Positions 54,456-64,000 of a stretch of 64,000 nucleotides of DNA are shown here, one piece after another (position 1 is the stretch's first letter; each line of letters opens with the position of its first letter). The notes beneath the pieces were generated by a model, which was given only the letters and a program-made list of their open reading frames with translations, did not search any database and had not been told where the DNA came from. Made by a program: the position numbers and the translations under genes. The DNA lies in contig JAQMRL010000003.1 in assembly GCA_035578175.1 (NCBI GenBank), positions 87,708,469-87,772,468 on the forward strand, in the 5' to 3' direction. Source of the stretch: Catonia carolina (lineage: Eukaryota > Arthropoda > Insecta > Hemiptera > Achilidae).

Positions 54456-55610
54456 CAATAAGTATATAATATATTATTTTACATGGCAATTAAGTTTATT
54501 TATTTAGTAATAATTATATAGACATTATTATTATATTAAGCTTGTCGCACACTCGCTGTAAATAATTCTGTTGTTTAATTTGAGCATTTAATGTACTACT
54601 GATGTACTGTCATAGGAAAACAAGTTGTCTTGAAACCTGTAGGCCATTTAACGTTTATTTGTAAGTTTGATTGTAAATTTTTATTCTACATTTTATTTTG
54701 ACCGCAACAAAAAGTGCAGCTGTCTGGATTACAACTTTTTATGATATTTTATTTCAGAAGCAGTGGCATTTTAATCTGATATTACATATTGTTTTATTTG
54801 AAGCGTTCTTTTTTATTTATGCTATAACATTATCAAACGGGGTGAATCTAACGAGACAAGAATCAGACATCATCTAGTAGGCCTATCCAGGTTGTGTACC
54901 TGGCCAGGTCGCTTCGCTCTCCTCCGTTGATTTTATTAACATTCATAATGTGTTTTCTGTCCACACGTAGTACATCAAGCGTAGGTTGCTCGTTTCTATA
55001 TCTTGGGTTGGTTTCTTTCTATCTTAAAACTCCTACCTGAAGACCTTAGCTTTAACTTTTTTTTAATGTTTATTATTATTTGTTCGAACGACCGTCGTTC
55101 AGTGTTTATAATCTATACGCAATTGTCAAATGTGATTTATCCGTTATTTTATATAATGTCAATGGGTAAGGTACCTACTTTGAATTAACATTTCTTGTAC
55201 GCGCTAACGTACGTAGGTTAACGCGTATGCGTAATTATATGTGCATATTATTATCCGATTTGAAGGATTCCAATACTTATTCACTTTTAATTATTCTCAT
55301 TAAAAAGTACTACGTAGGATTTTTTAGATAGTTTTTTTTAGTATATTAACTTGTAGTGTAAAAGATAAACATTTGTTATGTATTTATTTATTTTAGTTTT
55401 GGTTTGTAAAATCTATTGTGTAACAATATTTTTTGTAAGGATTTATTATTTGTTCTTTAATGTCAACAAAACGACAAATTCATGATGAATTCATGATGTA
55501 TCAAGGACACACGAAAAATTAAGGAAAACTTTAAAATTCATGAAGAAACTGTTGAGTAATTACGAAAATACAAATATTTGGGAACAGTTGTTAACGAACA
55601 TTGGCGCCAA
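54456..55610. other. Unassigned stretch
   Basis: No repeat-family match or supported exon. Confidence 0.4.
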
Positions 55611-55740
55611 TGCGGCTGGCCCCATTGGCGCAGTTGGTAACGTGCTCGCCTCTCATCATGCGGTCCTGGGTTCGAATCCCACCCAGGCACGGCATATTAT
55701 CATACGTTACAAAAAATCATTTCATCTCCATTGTAAAAAA
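55611..55740 (+). repeat. SINE-B copy, 3'-truncated
   Basis: CCCATTGGCGCAGTTGGTAA, box B CTGGGTTCGAATCCC, then TACGTTACAAAAAATCATTTC; the TGCATTAGCAG tail is missing. Confidence 0.8.
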
Positions 55741-55866
55741 AAAATTCGCTGAAGAAAAAAAATTTAGAATTACGCAAAAACAAACCGTGTTCAACAAAAT
55801 AAAAAAAGTACTGGCCAGTAAAGACCGTAAATTAAAATTAGGAATTCGACTTCTTAGATGTTATGT

Positions 55867-57053
55867 CTGCCCATAACATACAAATGGAGTGTTAAATTTA
55901 TTTGCACTCAATTTGTTAGTTCCAGGGCTACAAAAAATAGTTCTGTTTCTTATTACATGGTCAGCCAATTAAGTGACTGAATCATTTAAGAACAGGAAAA
56001 TAGAGGTGTAAAAGAAACTAATCAGAGTTTTCTCCTCTGAAAGTAATGAATTTCATTATATTGCCAGACCCTGAGGTGAATGAAGTGAGGTTGTTATTTG
56101 TAGGGTGGAAAATACTTTGTGCTTTTCAGAAGGCTAGGCATGCTGATAAGCATACTTTTCAACTCAATGAGGAAGGAAATTATAAACCCCCTCATTCTCG
56201 TTTTACTTAGTAAAGCCTCTAAGGCCTCTTCTTAACTATCCACTCTACTCCACAGAAATGCTCAGCCACACCACGCCACTCGCTATGACTCACTGGAAAT
56301 ATGACTCATTCTTTTCCTGTCGAATGAAAACAAATAATATATGAAATACAGTACAAAAATAAAAATTTTGAATAGGCTATATCCGAATTTTTAATGTTTA
56401 TGGAATCGAATGTTATTCTTCACGTTTTTTTTATGAAATATGAAAGTTGAATCGTGTTTCTAGCCCAAAAAATACACCACCTAGAGGACTTAGAAAAAAT
56501 TAATGTGCTATGTACCCGATAGACTAAAACATGCGACATCGTCACAGTTTAAGTTTCTTAACTCACTTAATTAAAGTTGCGAAATAGCCTATATTGATCA
56601 GGTAGCTCTAAGCTATGCAACAATGAAAGATTTTTTAAAATCAGTTCAGTAGTTTCTGAGATTACCTCATACAAACAAACAAAGTGGCAGGGAGTGGATA
56701 AGGTTTTTGTGTGTCCCGAGGTGGCAGAAGGTGGCAGCAATCGCTGTGGACCGTTAAGACACCCGTATCTGCCGCAATGTATTTTCTGTGGCGTGGAGTG
56801 GATCGTTAAGAAGCCTCAATACAAACTAATGTATTTTGTGTGGCAGAGAGTGGATAGAAAGTGGGAGGGAGTGGATAAGGTTTTTGTGTCCCGAGGTGGC
56901 AGAAGGTGGCAGCAATCGCTGTGGACCGTTAAGACACCCGTATCTGCCGCAATGCATTTTCTGTGGCGTGGAGTGGTGTGGTGTGGCGTGGAACGGATCG
57001 TTAAGAAGGAGCCTAAAGTTTTAAACCAGCCTTTCGGCTGATAACTTAAACAA
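55867..57053 (+). repeat. Repeat D copy 15, split by a long-TIR element
   Basis: D from CTGCCCATAACATACAAATG to CTTAGTAAAGCCTCTAAG (56222), then AAACCAGCCTTTCGGCTGAT and AACTTAAACAACAAT (57022-57053). The split falls at the CTCTAGAGG site also used by the hAT elements in copies 5 and 6. Confidence 0.75.
56225..57010. mobile_element. Unclassified DNA element with TIRs and internal duplication
   Basis: The left end CTTCTTAACTATCCACTCTA is complementary, with mismatches, to the right end GTGGAACGGATCGTTAAGAAG. Subterminal CCACACCACGCC and GTGGTGTGGCG also pair. Two direct copies (56691-56810 and 56869-56985) share AAGGTTTTTGTG and CAGCAATCGCTGTGGACCGT. Flanks GCCTCTAAG / GCCTAAAG hint at an 8-9-bp duplication. 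Confidence 0.65.
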
Positions 57054-57698
57054 CAATACGTTTCGGTTTCATCTTTGTGAAGGCTCTTCGATTCCGTTGA
57101 ATGTTATTTTATCTCTACTTTTTTCTGTCCAATATTTTCTTGGTTTATTCTGGTCTTCGATAAAATTTTAATTAATTAATGAATGGTTATTACGTTTTCT
57201 TAATAATCACTCCAATCTTAAAGTTAATCATATCAAATGAGAAGACTAATAAAAGTATGAATGATGAGTGATTTATTAATTGTATAAATTTAGTGTGCTT
57301 AGTGTATTACTCATTTTCCTTTTTCATTGATTGAAGTTTTACAAATGTAATAATATATTACAATTTCAGTAAAAATATAATTTGCATTATTATAATTTTA
57401 TAAAGCCCTCCATTTATATTTATCTTTTGTTTCAATAGCCTATTATGTTTCAGTTCAGTTACTAATTGAATAACTAATATTTTACATAATGAGTGTTTTA
57501 ATTGAAATTTCTTTCTTTCAATTGTAAATATAGAACTTTTATATTACATGTAATTATGTATTTTCGTTCGTTGATACAATAGTAGCTTAGTTTATTGAAG
57601 TTAATGATGTACACTGAATGTTATTGATATTAATATGTTTATTTAAAAAGGAATTAACATTCAGTTGTAAAAGTAATTAAAACTGAAATTATTACATT
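57054..57698. other. AT-rich stretch upstream of a possible first exon
   Basis: No repeat match. It could be promoter or 5' UTR if the exon at 57699 is real. Confidence 0.3.
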
Positions 57699-57779
57699 AT
57701 GTCCAAAAGATTCGGTCATCGGAAATCGGCTCGCAGCATTATTTCGGATAAACGTGAAATTACAGGAGTACATTTAATG
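57699..57779 (+). CDS. Possible first coding exon of a host gene
   Basis: ATG at 57699 opens 27 codons: MSKRFGHRKSARSIISDKRE, then ITGVHLM. They end in phase 0 at a good donor, ATG|GTAGGT (57780). Reading on past the donor meets a stop about five codons later, consistent with an intron. The segment is less AT-rich than its surroundings and matches no repeat family in the window. The basic, Ser-rich N-terminus is not one I recognise. A weak acceptor-like ATTCAG at 57658-57663 could make it an internal exon with the start codon. Chance ORF plus donor cannot be excluded. Confidence 0.4.
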
Positions 57780-58045
57780 GTAGGTATATTTTGGTAGTAT
57801 TTAATTATGAAAGTAGTAATTAAAACAGTTTAATTGTGAACAGGTAATCGTTTTGGTTCTTAAGAACATTAATCTATTGTTAGTCAAGTTGGTTTTAGTT
57901 AAAGTTTTGTAATTGATTTATTTTATGTTATCTATTTAATTTATGTAACTGTATTTAATAAGTTTTTCTAATTTTGTTTATTATTTATTAAACTCAGATC
58001 CCAATCGTATCTAACTTTAAGTAATACAATATAATAATATAATAT

Positions 58046-58354
58046 TATCACATGGTCGCCCAATTAAATGACTGAATCATTTAAGAACAGATGAGGTAGA
58101 GGTGTACAAGACACTAATCAGAGTTATCTCCTCTGAAAGTAATGAATTTCATTATACAACCAGACCCTGTGGTGAATGAAATGAAGGTGTCATTTGCTGG
58201 GTGGAAAATGTGTGCTTTTCAGAGGGCCTGGCATGCTGATAAGCGTACTTTTCCACTCAGTGAGGAAGGCAACTGTAAACCACCTCACTCCTCGTTTTAC
58301 TTAGTAAAACCTCTAGAGGTTCAAACCAGCCTTTCGGCTGATGACCTAAACAAC
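58046..58354 (+). repeat. Repeat D copy 16, 5'-truncated, open frame
   Basis: TTATCACATGGTCGCCCAAT to CTGATGACCTAAACAACAAT. The family frame (58142 onward) is open from MNFIIQPDPVVNEMKVSF to SLSADDLNNN and continues into flanking DNA to 58495. Confidence 0.85.
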
Positions 58355-58960
58355 AATACTTACGAGTTGTTAATGGTCTTAATAAAAATTAGCAAAAACA
58401 CAACGTACCGTGGAAGACTCTGCGATAGATTTAATATTGCTACTTCGGAAACCAAACGAATATCATTGGTGAAGAGTGTTAACCTGCTAACTTAATTTTT
58501 AGGCCAAAACCTGATTCTTGTATCTTTGGAAAAAAGTAAAATTAAGTTTATCTACAGTGGCTGGATTTACGTATACATGGTTAGAGGTCTCACTTGGAAT
58601 GTAGATATTAAACGGAAAACTTTATAGACGACAGACAAAAACTGTTTTACTTTTTACTTTCTAATCGGTCTAAATTACTACTCCATCTTAAACTTCTTAT
58701 TTATATAGCTTATCTTCGGCTTGTTTGGATTTATATGCCTGCCAAATCTATGGAACTGACATCCATAATTTCAAAAATTCAATGATTTCCGTCAAAATTC
58801 TTACGACATTACAAAAACTCCCTTTTACGTTACTAATGATTGTTTACACAACGACCTCAAAATTCCGTACGTAAACGACTTATTTCGTTAAATTAACACA
58901 AGTTTCTGTAAAAATTATCTCATCATAGTAACGAACTTTTACACCACCTATACCTACCAT
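58355..58960. other. Unassigned stretch
   Basis: Nothing recognised beyond the run-on of the D frame. Confidence 0.4.
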
Positions 58961-59160
58961 CTTCTTCTTCTTTGAGTGCCTATCCGCTACGGATGTGGGC
59001 GACCATCATGGCTATTTTGACTTTATCCGCTGCCAACCGGAACAATTGCATGGAGCTCCTACCATACTTTCCCGGAAATCCCCGCAGACGTCTACGTCGA
59101 CGATGGAGTTGGGATATCATTTTGTAATAGTAATTTCCGATTGTACACCCAATTATGTAA
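58961..59160 (-). pseudogene. LINE 3' end (RTE-like)
   Basis: CTTCTTCTTCTTTGAGTGCC at 58961 is a (GAA)n tail plus stop region. The minus-strand frame reads RRRRRLRGFPGKYGRSSMQL, then FRLAADKVKIAMMVAHIRSG. That parallels SSAQLFRIAEDRTKIAMMVA at the end of the 9959-12823 product. Only ~60 codons remain. Confidence 0.7.
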
Positions 59161-59251
59161 TCCGTTCACAGAAAATTTCCAGCTGGGGCCCACTGTTGTG
59201 GTGATCTTCTCTAAGTTGTAAAACACATTTTATTTCATTTCATAATCATCT

Positions 59252-59513
59252 CATTTACTCGTTGTTTTTATGTACAGTTGTGAATTTTCCTGATAAAGTT
59301 AAACAAGTTTATCTACTAGCTAAACTACCAACGCCATTGAGTGTTAAGACGCGTTTTATTGTGACAACCTTTTCTGCCTCCTCATTCACTCGTTGTTTTT
59401 ATGTACAGTTGTGAATTTTCCTGATAAAGTTAAAAAAAGTTCGTCTACTAGAAAAACTACCAACGCAATTGAGTATTAAGACGCGTATTGTTGTGTCAAC
59501 CTTTTCTGCCTTT
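59252..59513. repeat. Tandem duplication, period 131 bp
   Basis: Two adjacent copies beginning CATT(T/C)ACTCGTTGTTTTTAT and ending GTCAACCTTTTCTGCC or GACAACCTTTTCTGCC. They differ at roughly ten positions. Confidence 0.8.
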
Positions 59514-60439
59514 TCCATAGGAATTATTTATACGAGTTTTATTCATTTTTTCAGCTCTCCTGTTAAGTTTTAGGAAATTGAGTTAGTGGTTAACATTATT
59601 CGCCAACTGTATAAGAAGTATCACCTAAGTGAAGAACGTTGTGATTGAAGTACGTCAGTAGAAATGGAAATAATGAAAGTTACACGGATGGTTGATGGAG
59701 TAGCGTTGTTTCATAATGGAGACCATAGCAAGGAAAATGGGGCATGAATCATATCAGGATTGATGCGATAGGGCGATGATATTAAGAGAGTGTGATACAA
59801 TAATAATTAATAAATGATTATGTTTATGATGTTAATGCAGGCAGTGAAGGGTGAGTGATAAAAAAAATTGCCAGATCTGACTAAGAATTGAATTCGGTAC
59901 CCCTCGCATAAATACTTTGGTTAATCCCTTGGAGGTTGAAATTTAGTTATAAAGGCGATGAACTATCACAGCCTTGGTTAATTGTTAAATCTTTCTCTCC
60001 CATTAATCTCCTTTAATAGTCATTGAAGATTGTATTTGAAGAGCCGTCAAAGACACACAAAAAATAAAAGGCCTCTGGTTATGCAAAAATTTAAACACAA
60101 AAGAGCCGCCCATTCCCTCCCATTACCCGTCCCACTAATTTTACTAAAATGCCACAGCCCCATACATTTTTTAAATTTTCTTCACTCTTATAAAATATTT
60201 TCCCCAAGTACGTAAGATTGCCCTTTTCCCACTGAACCTGAATCCAATTTACCTAAAACTAACACATTCCCCCTGAATTTTCCCCGAGGTTACATTAGTT
60301 CCGTAGTTTTGTTCAACGAGCGACCAGGTGTTTCATAACACGATGTCGCCAACGTAGGGCTTCTTAGCCCTCTCAACCAGGATTCTGGAATGTTGTAATT
60401 AATGCGTGTCATACATTGAATTTACGCGTGCGTGTATAT
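59514..60439. other. Unassigned stretch; possible SINE scrap
   Basis: On the minus strand, 59829-59945 has a box-B-like GGGTACCGAATTCAATTCTT and a CACCCTTCACTGCCTGCATTA tail reminiscent of SINE-B. Too diverged to call firmly. Confidence 0.3.
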
Positions 60440-61543
60440 GTTGTTGTTTACGTCGCAGCTGAAAGGCTAGTGTGAACCTTTAGAGGCTTTACTAAATAAA
60501 ACGAGGAGTGAGGTGGTTTACTATTGCCTCCCTTACTAAGTGGGAAAGTATGCTTATTAGCATGGCAGGCTCTCTGAAAAACACGTTCTTTCCACCCTGC
60601 AAATGATACCTTCATTTCATTTACCACAGGGTCTGGTTGTATAATGATGAAATTCATCATCTCCTCTGAGAGGAGATAACTTTGACTGATGTCTTTTACA
60701 CTCTACCTCTTTTGTTCTTAAGGGGAGATTGCACGATGGTTTCAACTCAAAATTTCGATTTTTTTGGTGTTTTTATGTTTTTCAATAGATAAGGGCTAGA
60801 TCTACCAGAAAAAAATAAAATTACCTCAAAAAAATATTTTTTTATGAAAAAATTGAGTTTTTATCAGGTTTACACAGAAAAATTATAATGTAACGAAGAA
60901 CGAATATTTTTCATAATTTTATACTGCTCGTTTTAGTGCAAAGAGAATTTTAGTTTTTAAAATATCTGCATCACGGTTTTTAATTTTCTCAGCTGTTGGT
61001 TCAGCTTTCTTAACAACTGTTGGTGGGAAATTTACTTGTTTGTGTACATATTGTTTTTGATTTGTGCCTTCTTGTTTCTTACCTTTTCCCGTAAATTTAG
61101 ATTTTTAACATTAAGGTACATTTTTTACAGGAACCAATAAACTTACCAGGTTGAAATTTTTACCAGTTAATTATCTTGTATAGCCACGTATACCGACTTT
61201 TTTATGACTTCCTCAAAAAAAATTGCAAAAAATTTGTTATTCGTAATTTTTAAAAAAATTATATGGTCCAAATATTAAGTTCAAAAAATGTCAGTAGCTC
61301 GAGAAGAAACGCGACAACTATAATTGTGTAAAGTTTCATTTCCCTATCTTTTACCAATCCTATGAAAAATGTACCTCAAAATAGCAAATTTAACATTGGC
61401 GGGATACAAAGTACAGTCTTCCCTTAAATGTTTAGTTATCTAATTGGCTGACCATATGATAAAAAACAGAACTACTTTTTGTAGCCCTGGAACTAGCACA
61501 TCGAGTGCAAATAATTTAACACTCCACCTGCCTGTTATGGGAA
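60440..61543 (-). repeat. Repeat D copy 17, split by a TTAA-flanked element
   Basis: GTTGTTGTTTACGTCGCAGC to TTTGTTCTTAA (60721), resuming at 61424 TTAAATGTTTAGTTATCT to CCACCTGCCTGTTATGGGAAG. The family frame is mostly open (60448-60660) with small indels. Confidence 0.8.
60722..61423. mobile_element. 702-bp element flanked by TTAA
   Basis: TTAA occurs at both borders (60718-60721, 61424-61427) where other repeat D copies have a single TTAA. Ends GGGGAGATTGCAC and GTACAGTCTTCCC are short imperfect inverted repeats. No ORF. TTAA duplication points to the piggyBac group, although the GGG...CCC termini are the reverse of the usual piggyBac CCC...GGG. Confidence 0.6.
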
Positions 61544-62460
61544 GCATGTGTATGTATTGAATATTTTCGATTGAAATTAAAACATTAAACTGAAATAAAC
61601 AACCTTCCTAATTATTTTAATTAGCCAGCGGCGCTGTTAGTTAATGAACAGTATAAATAAAAGGCTAAGATGTTTTTTCTTTTTTTAACGAATACAAGAC
61701 TTGACTTTAAATGTAGCAATGAAGTGAATCTTTTACTGTCATTGCGTATAAATATAACATCATTTATTTAGAGTCGGTCGGTTTTAAAAATCTACTTGGA
61801 ATTTAAATGGGACTACATTCCACCCGAAATCCAGAAGCCCTTGAAAAACAAATTGTTCGAAAATGTATTCAATTCGGTTAACTTGTTATAGCAGTTAAAT
61901 TAATTTAAATGTTTCGAATCTTTGTTCAATTTTGTGTTTGAAAATGTTATCTAAGCTTTTTTGTTTTAATTCTTTTAAGAATTTAAAAATAAAATATTTT
62001 TCGTTTTACACATTCGGTTTTAATGTGTATTTTATTTATTTTTATATAAAAAGAAATTTAGATATCGATTTTATTGATTTGTTAAAAGTTTTTTTTTTTA
62101 ATTTTACGATTTCTAACATGTTCCCGTTGTGAGCAAACCTTCAGCCAGAGTACACTAGCCATTCTACCGATCAAATTGCTTTATTAGTATGTTCCTTTTT
62201 TATGTTCTTAAATTTTTTTTGAAAATATACTACTTATCAAATGTACTCCTGTGATTTCCCGTTTATCCGAAATGATGTTGTGTACCGATTTCTGATGTTG
62301 GGCAATCCACGTTGTGAATAAATACAGTAATAGATTAATCATTTTACTAATTTATGTATAATTTTGTAAAAAAAAAAATATATATTTTTACACCTATTGA
62401 TCTCAAGCCTAATAACCCTATTTCCCCAGCGAAGGAAAACCTTGTCCACTATGGGAAAGC
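61544..62460. other. Unassigned AT-rich stretch
   Basis: Nothing recognised. Confidence 0.4.
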
Positions 62461-62694
62461 CGCTCGTATAAATGAGGTTAATCATGTAGAGACTCAGGCC
62501 GACCATTCTTGTAATTCCTGAAAGTTTAGTTAATTGAACCCCAACCATCAAAGTACAACGGTAACGACTGTCTAGAATTCAAATCCGTATAAAAGTAAAC
62601 TATCTTTACTTAGGATTTGAACCACGGAAACTTCGTCTGTGACCATCAATTATCAAAAAGCTGACTCGCCGCGATGACTTTACTATTAGACCAG
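62461..62694 (-). repeat. SINE-A copy, cut by a hAT element
   Basis: GACTCAGGCCGACCATTCTT, box-B complement GGATTTGAACCACGG, and ACTTTACTATTAGAC, stopping where CAGTGGTCACC begins. Confidence 0.8.
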
Positions 62695-63470
62695 TGGTCA
62701 CCAACTGGCGGATCGCCGACTCATTTTTTGCCGATCGTGAGGTCTAGAGAATAATTTATTTGTATGCACATCTTATTCTCTTGTTTGATGTGTAGTTTTT
62801 TACGTTTAGGCTGTATGCGTATCGTGAGCAACTGGTGATGTCAACTCGACATACACTTAAGAGCTTTGGTGCACGCTGGACTAGTTTACGGTCATGATCG
62901 GGCTGAAAGCAACTCGTGAGTGCTCCGCACTTTAAAATACAAAACCAATTATAACTTTTGTTCACGGGTCTACATTAGTTTGAAACTGTTGTTACATTTA
63001 TTGCTTAAACCTTTTCAAAATCAACATTTAGTATTTTTTTGTCATCATTCTCTCGACTGATTTGATGCAGTTCTCCAAGCTGTTTTATCTTGCGCAAGTC
63101 GTCTCATATTTACGTAACTGTAACACCCTACATCTTTTGTAATTTGCTTTATATATTCTAATCTTTGCCTCCCCCTACAATTTAATCCCTCAATATTACC
63201 CTCCATTATTTATAGCCCAATACCTGGATGTCTTAAGATATGCCCCACTAGCCTATCCCTTCTTCTGGTAAGATGCTTTCATATACTTATTTTTTCATCC
63301 ATATTCTCCATATACTTCATTTTTTCATTTAGTATTAAGTTTTAGAATGATTTCCATATTTAAATTTCTACAGTCGGCAAGTTAAGCCTAAGTAAAAACG
63401 TTGACCGGACCGTGATAGCCTCACCAAAATTTAAACGGACCTTGATCAAATTTAGTTGATAACCACTGCT
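62695..63470. mobile_element. hAT-like element carrying a LINE fragment
   Basis: The left end CAGTGGTCACCAACTGG and the right end AGTTGATAACCACTG (to 63470) are imperfect inverted repeats. The left flank TATTAGAC is the SINE-A site; the right flank CTTTAATA does not match it, so the far side has been rearranged or the ends are unrelated. Interior 63036-63290 is LINE-derived. Confidence 0.55.
63036..63290 (-). pseudogene. LINE RT C-terminal fragment
   Basis: Closely similar to 32328-32590 over ~250 bp (GCAGTTCTCCAAGCTGTT, CACCCTACATCTTTTGTAAT, TGGATGTCTTAAGATATGCC and CTATCCCTTCTTCTGGTAAG). It is the 3' end of the same LINE family, here apparently captured in a hAT-like element. Confidence 0.7.
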
Positions 63471-64000
63471 TTAATACTTAAAATATTAACTGTAAAATAT
63501 TATAAAGGTTAACAGAAAAGACAAGTACTTAACGCACCGCAATACTCTTTCCAAAAATGTTTTAGTATATTTTTACTGAACATTCTGAAACATATGGCTG
63601 TATGAGTGATACAGTGATTATAAAAATTAATGGTATTCATTGTGTTAGAGTACATTACGTAAATAGAAAAACTCAAAACGATTCCAGAAAATTTAACAAA
63701 CAAAATTGAAAACCAGTTTTAGTAGTCTATTAGTTAATTGTCAGTAAAACAAGAAACGAACAATAAAAGTACAATCAATAACAAGAATTACGACTGAACT
63801 TAGTCAATAGGCTTGACTAAAATTTTCAAACCACACAACTGTATCTAACAATCTAAAAAAGCTGAATAAAGTAAAACACATAAAAATCCAAGACACAACC
63901 GTTGGCAGTTAGGTCAACAAATAAAAAAGAAATCTTTCAACATAAAACTGTCAGATGCGTTATATCTTCTTTGAAGTCTCTTTCCTACTGTATTTCTTTA
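63471..64000. other. Unassigned right flank
   Basis: AT-rich, no recognised feature. Confidence 0.4.

Noticed and set aside
56694..57041. 115-codon frame with internal repeats
   Set aside because: It follows the direct duplication of a non-autonomous element; the apparent repeat protein is a by-product.
1..64000. CRISPR array, bacterial operon or symbiont DNA
   Set aside because: No regularly spaced direct repeats and no dense bacterial-style genes; every recognisable element is eukaryotic.

Overview
This window looks like intergenic or intronic DNA from an arthropod, most probably an insect. It is AT-rich, has no operons or bacterial-type genes, and carries GT-AG splice signals around at least one short coding exon. 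Most recognisable sequence is transposable-element DNA: APE-type non-LTR retrotransposons, Tc1/mariner, pogo, hAT, PIF/Harbinger and Helitron-like elements, and tRNA-derived SINEs. A hemipteran is my guess from the general character of the repeats; the sequence does not prove it.

Family names used here are local. SINE-A, SINE-B and SINE-C are tRNA-like retroposons with a box B. Repeat D is a ~392-bp retroposon with 10-12-bp target-site duplications (TSDs), an AAACAAC tail and a recurrent ~75-codon reading frame; about 17 copies are present. Repeat E is a ~950-bp element with CTTTCTCTTGCC near one end and its inverse near the other. Palindrome F is a long AT-rich hairpin with a flanking module.

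Layout. 1-3.8 kb: a SINE-A split by a poly(A) retrocopy, then a deleted PIF/Harbinger and a pogo element carrying a repeat D. 4.3-8.5 kb: D copies, SINE-C, a SINE-B variant, palindrome F and a pogo remnant. 8.5-13.9 kb: a partial tandem array of D plus hAT plus unique sequence, split by an almost full-length RTE-like LINE with an open 954-residue EN-RT frame. 14.6-20.4 kb: three E copies, a D inside a fourth E fragment, and a deleted mariner-2. 20.8-21.9 kb: two SINE-A copies beside the best host-gene exon (ATG at 21760, donor at 21856). 23.1-24.3 kb: a 5'-truncated Jockey-like LINE. 25.7 kb: a 267-bp inverted repeat. 26-29 kb: LINE tails and D. 30.5-31.8 kb: mariner-1, complete except for one stop codon. 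32-37.6 kb: nested LINE, SINEs, a long-TIR element, palindrome F copy 2, a hAT MITE and D. 38.3-39.6 kb: a 5'-truncated LINE inserted in a SINE-A tail. 40-45 kb: SINE-B copies, D and two LINE C-termini. 47-50.9 kb: mariner fragments, a Helitron-like element and a ~508-bp foldback. 52.6-54.5 kb: mariner-2 copy B (one stop codon) and a rearranged D. 55.5-63.5 kb: SINE-B, D, an unclassified long-TIR element, a second possible host exon, a tandem duplication, a TTAA-flanked element and a hAT with a LINE fragment inside.

No unambiguous multi-exon host gene, rRNA, functional tRNA or CRISPR array is visible. The genes mainly record repeated invasion. The RTE-like, Jockey-like and other LINEs could have mobilised the SINEs, repeat D and the retrocopy, and the DNA transposons (hAT, mariner, pogo, TTAA) have repeatedly landed inside those retroposons.
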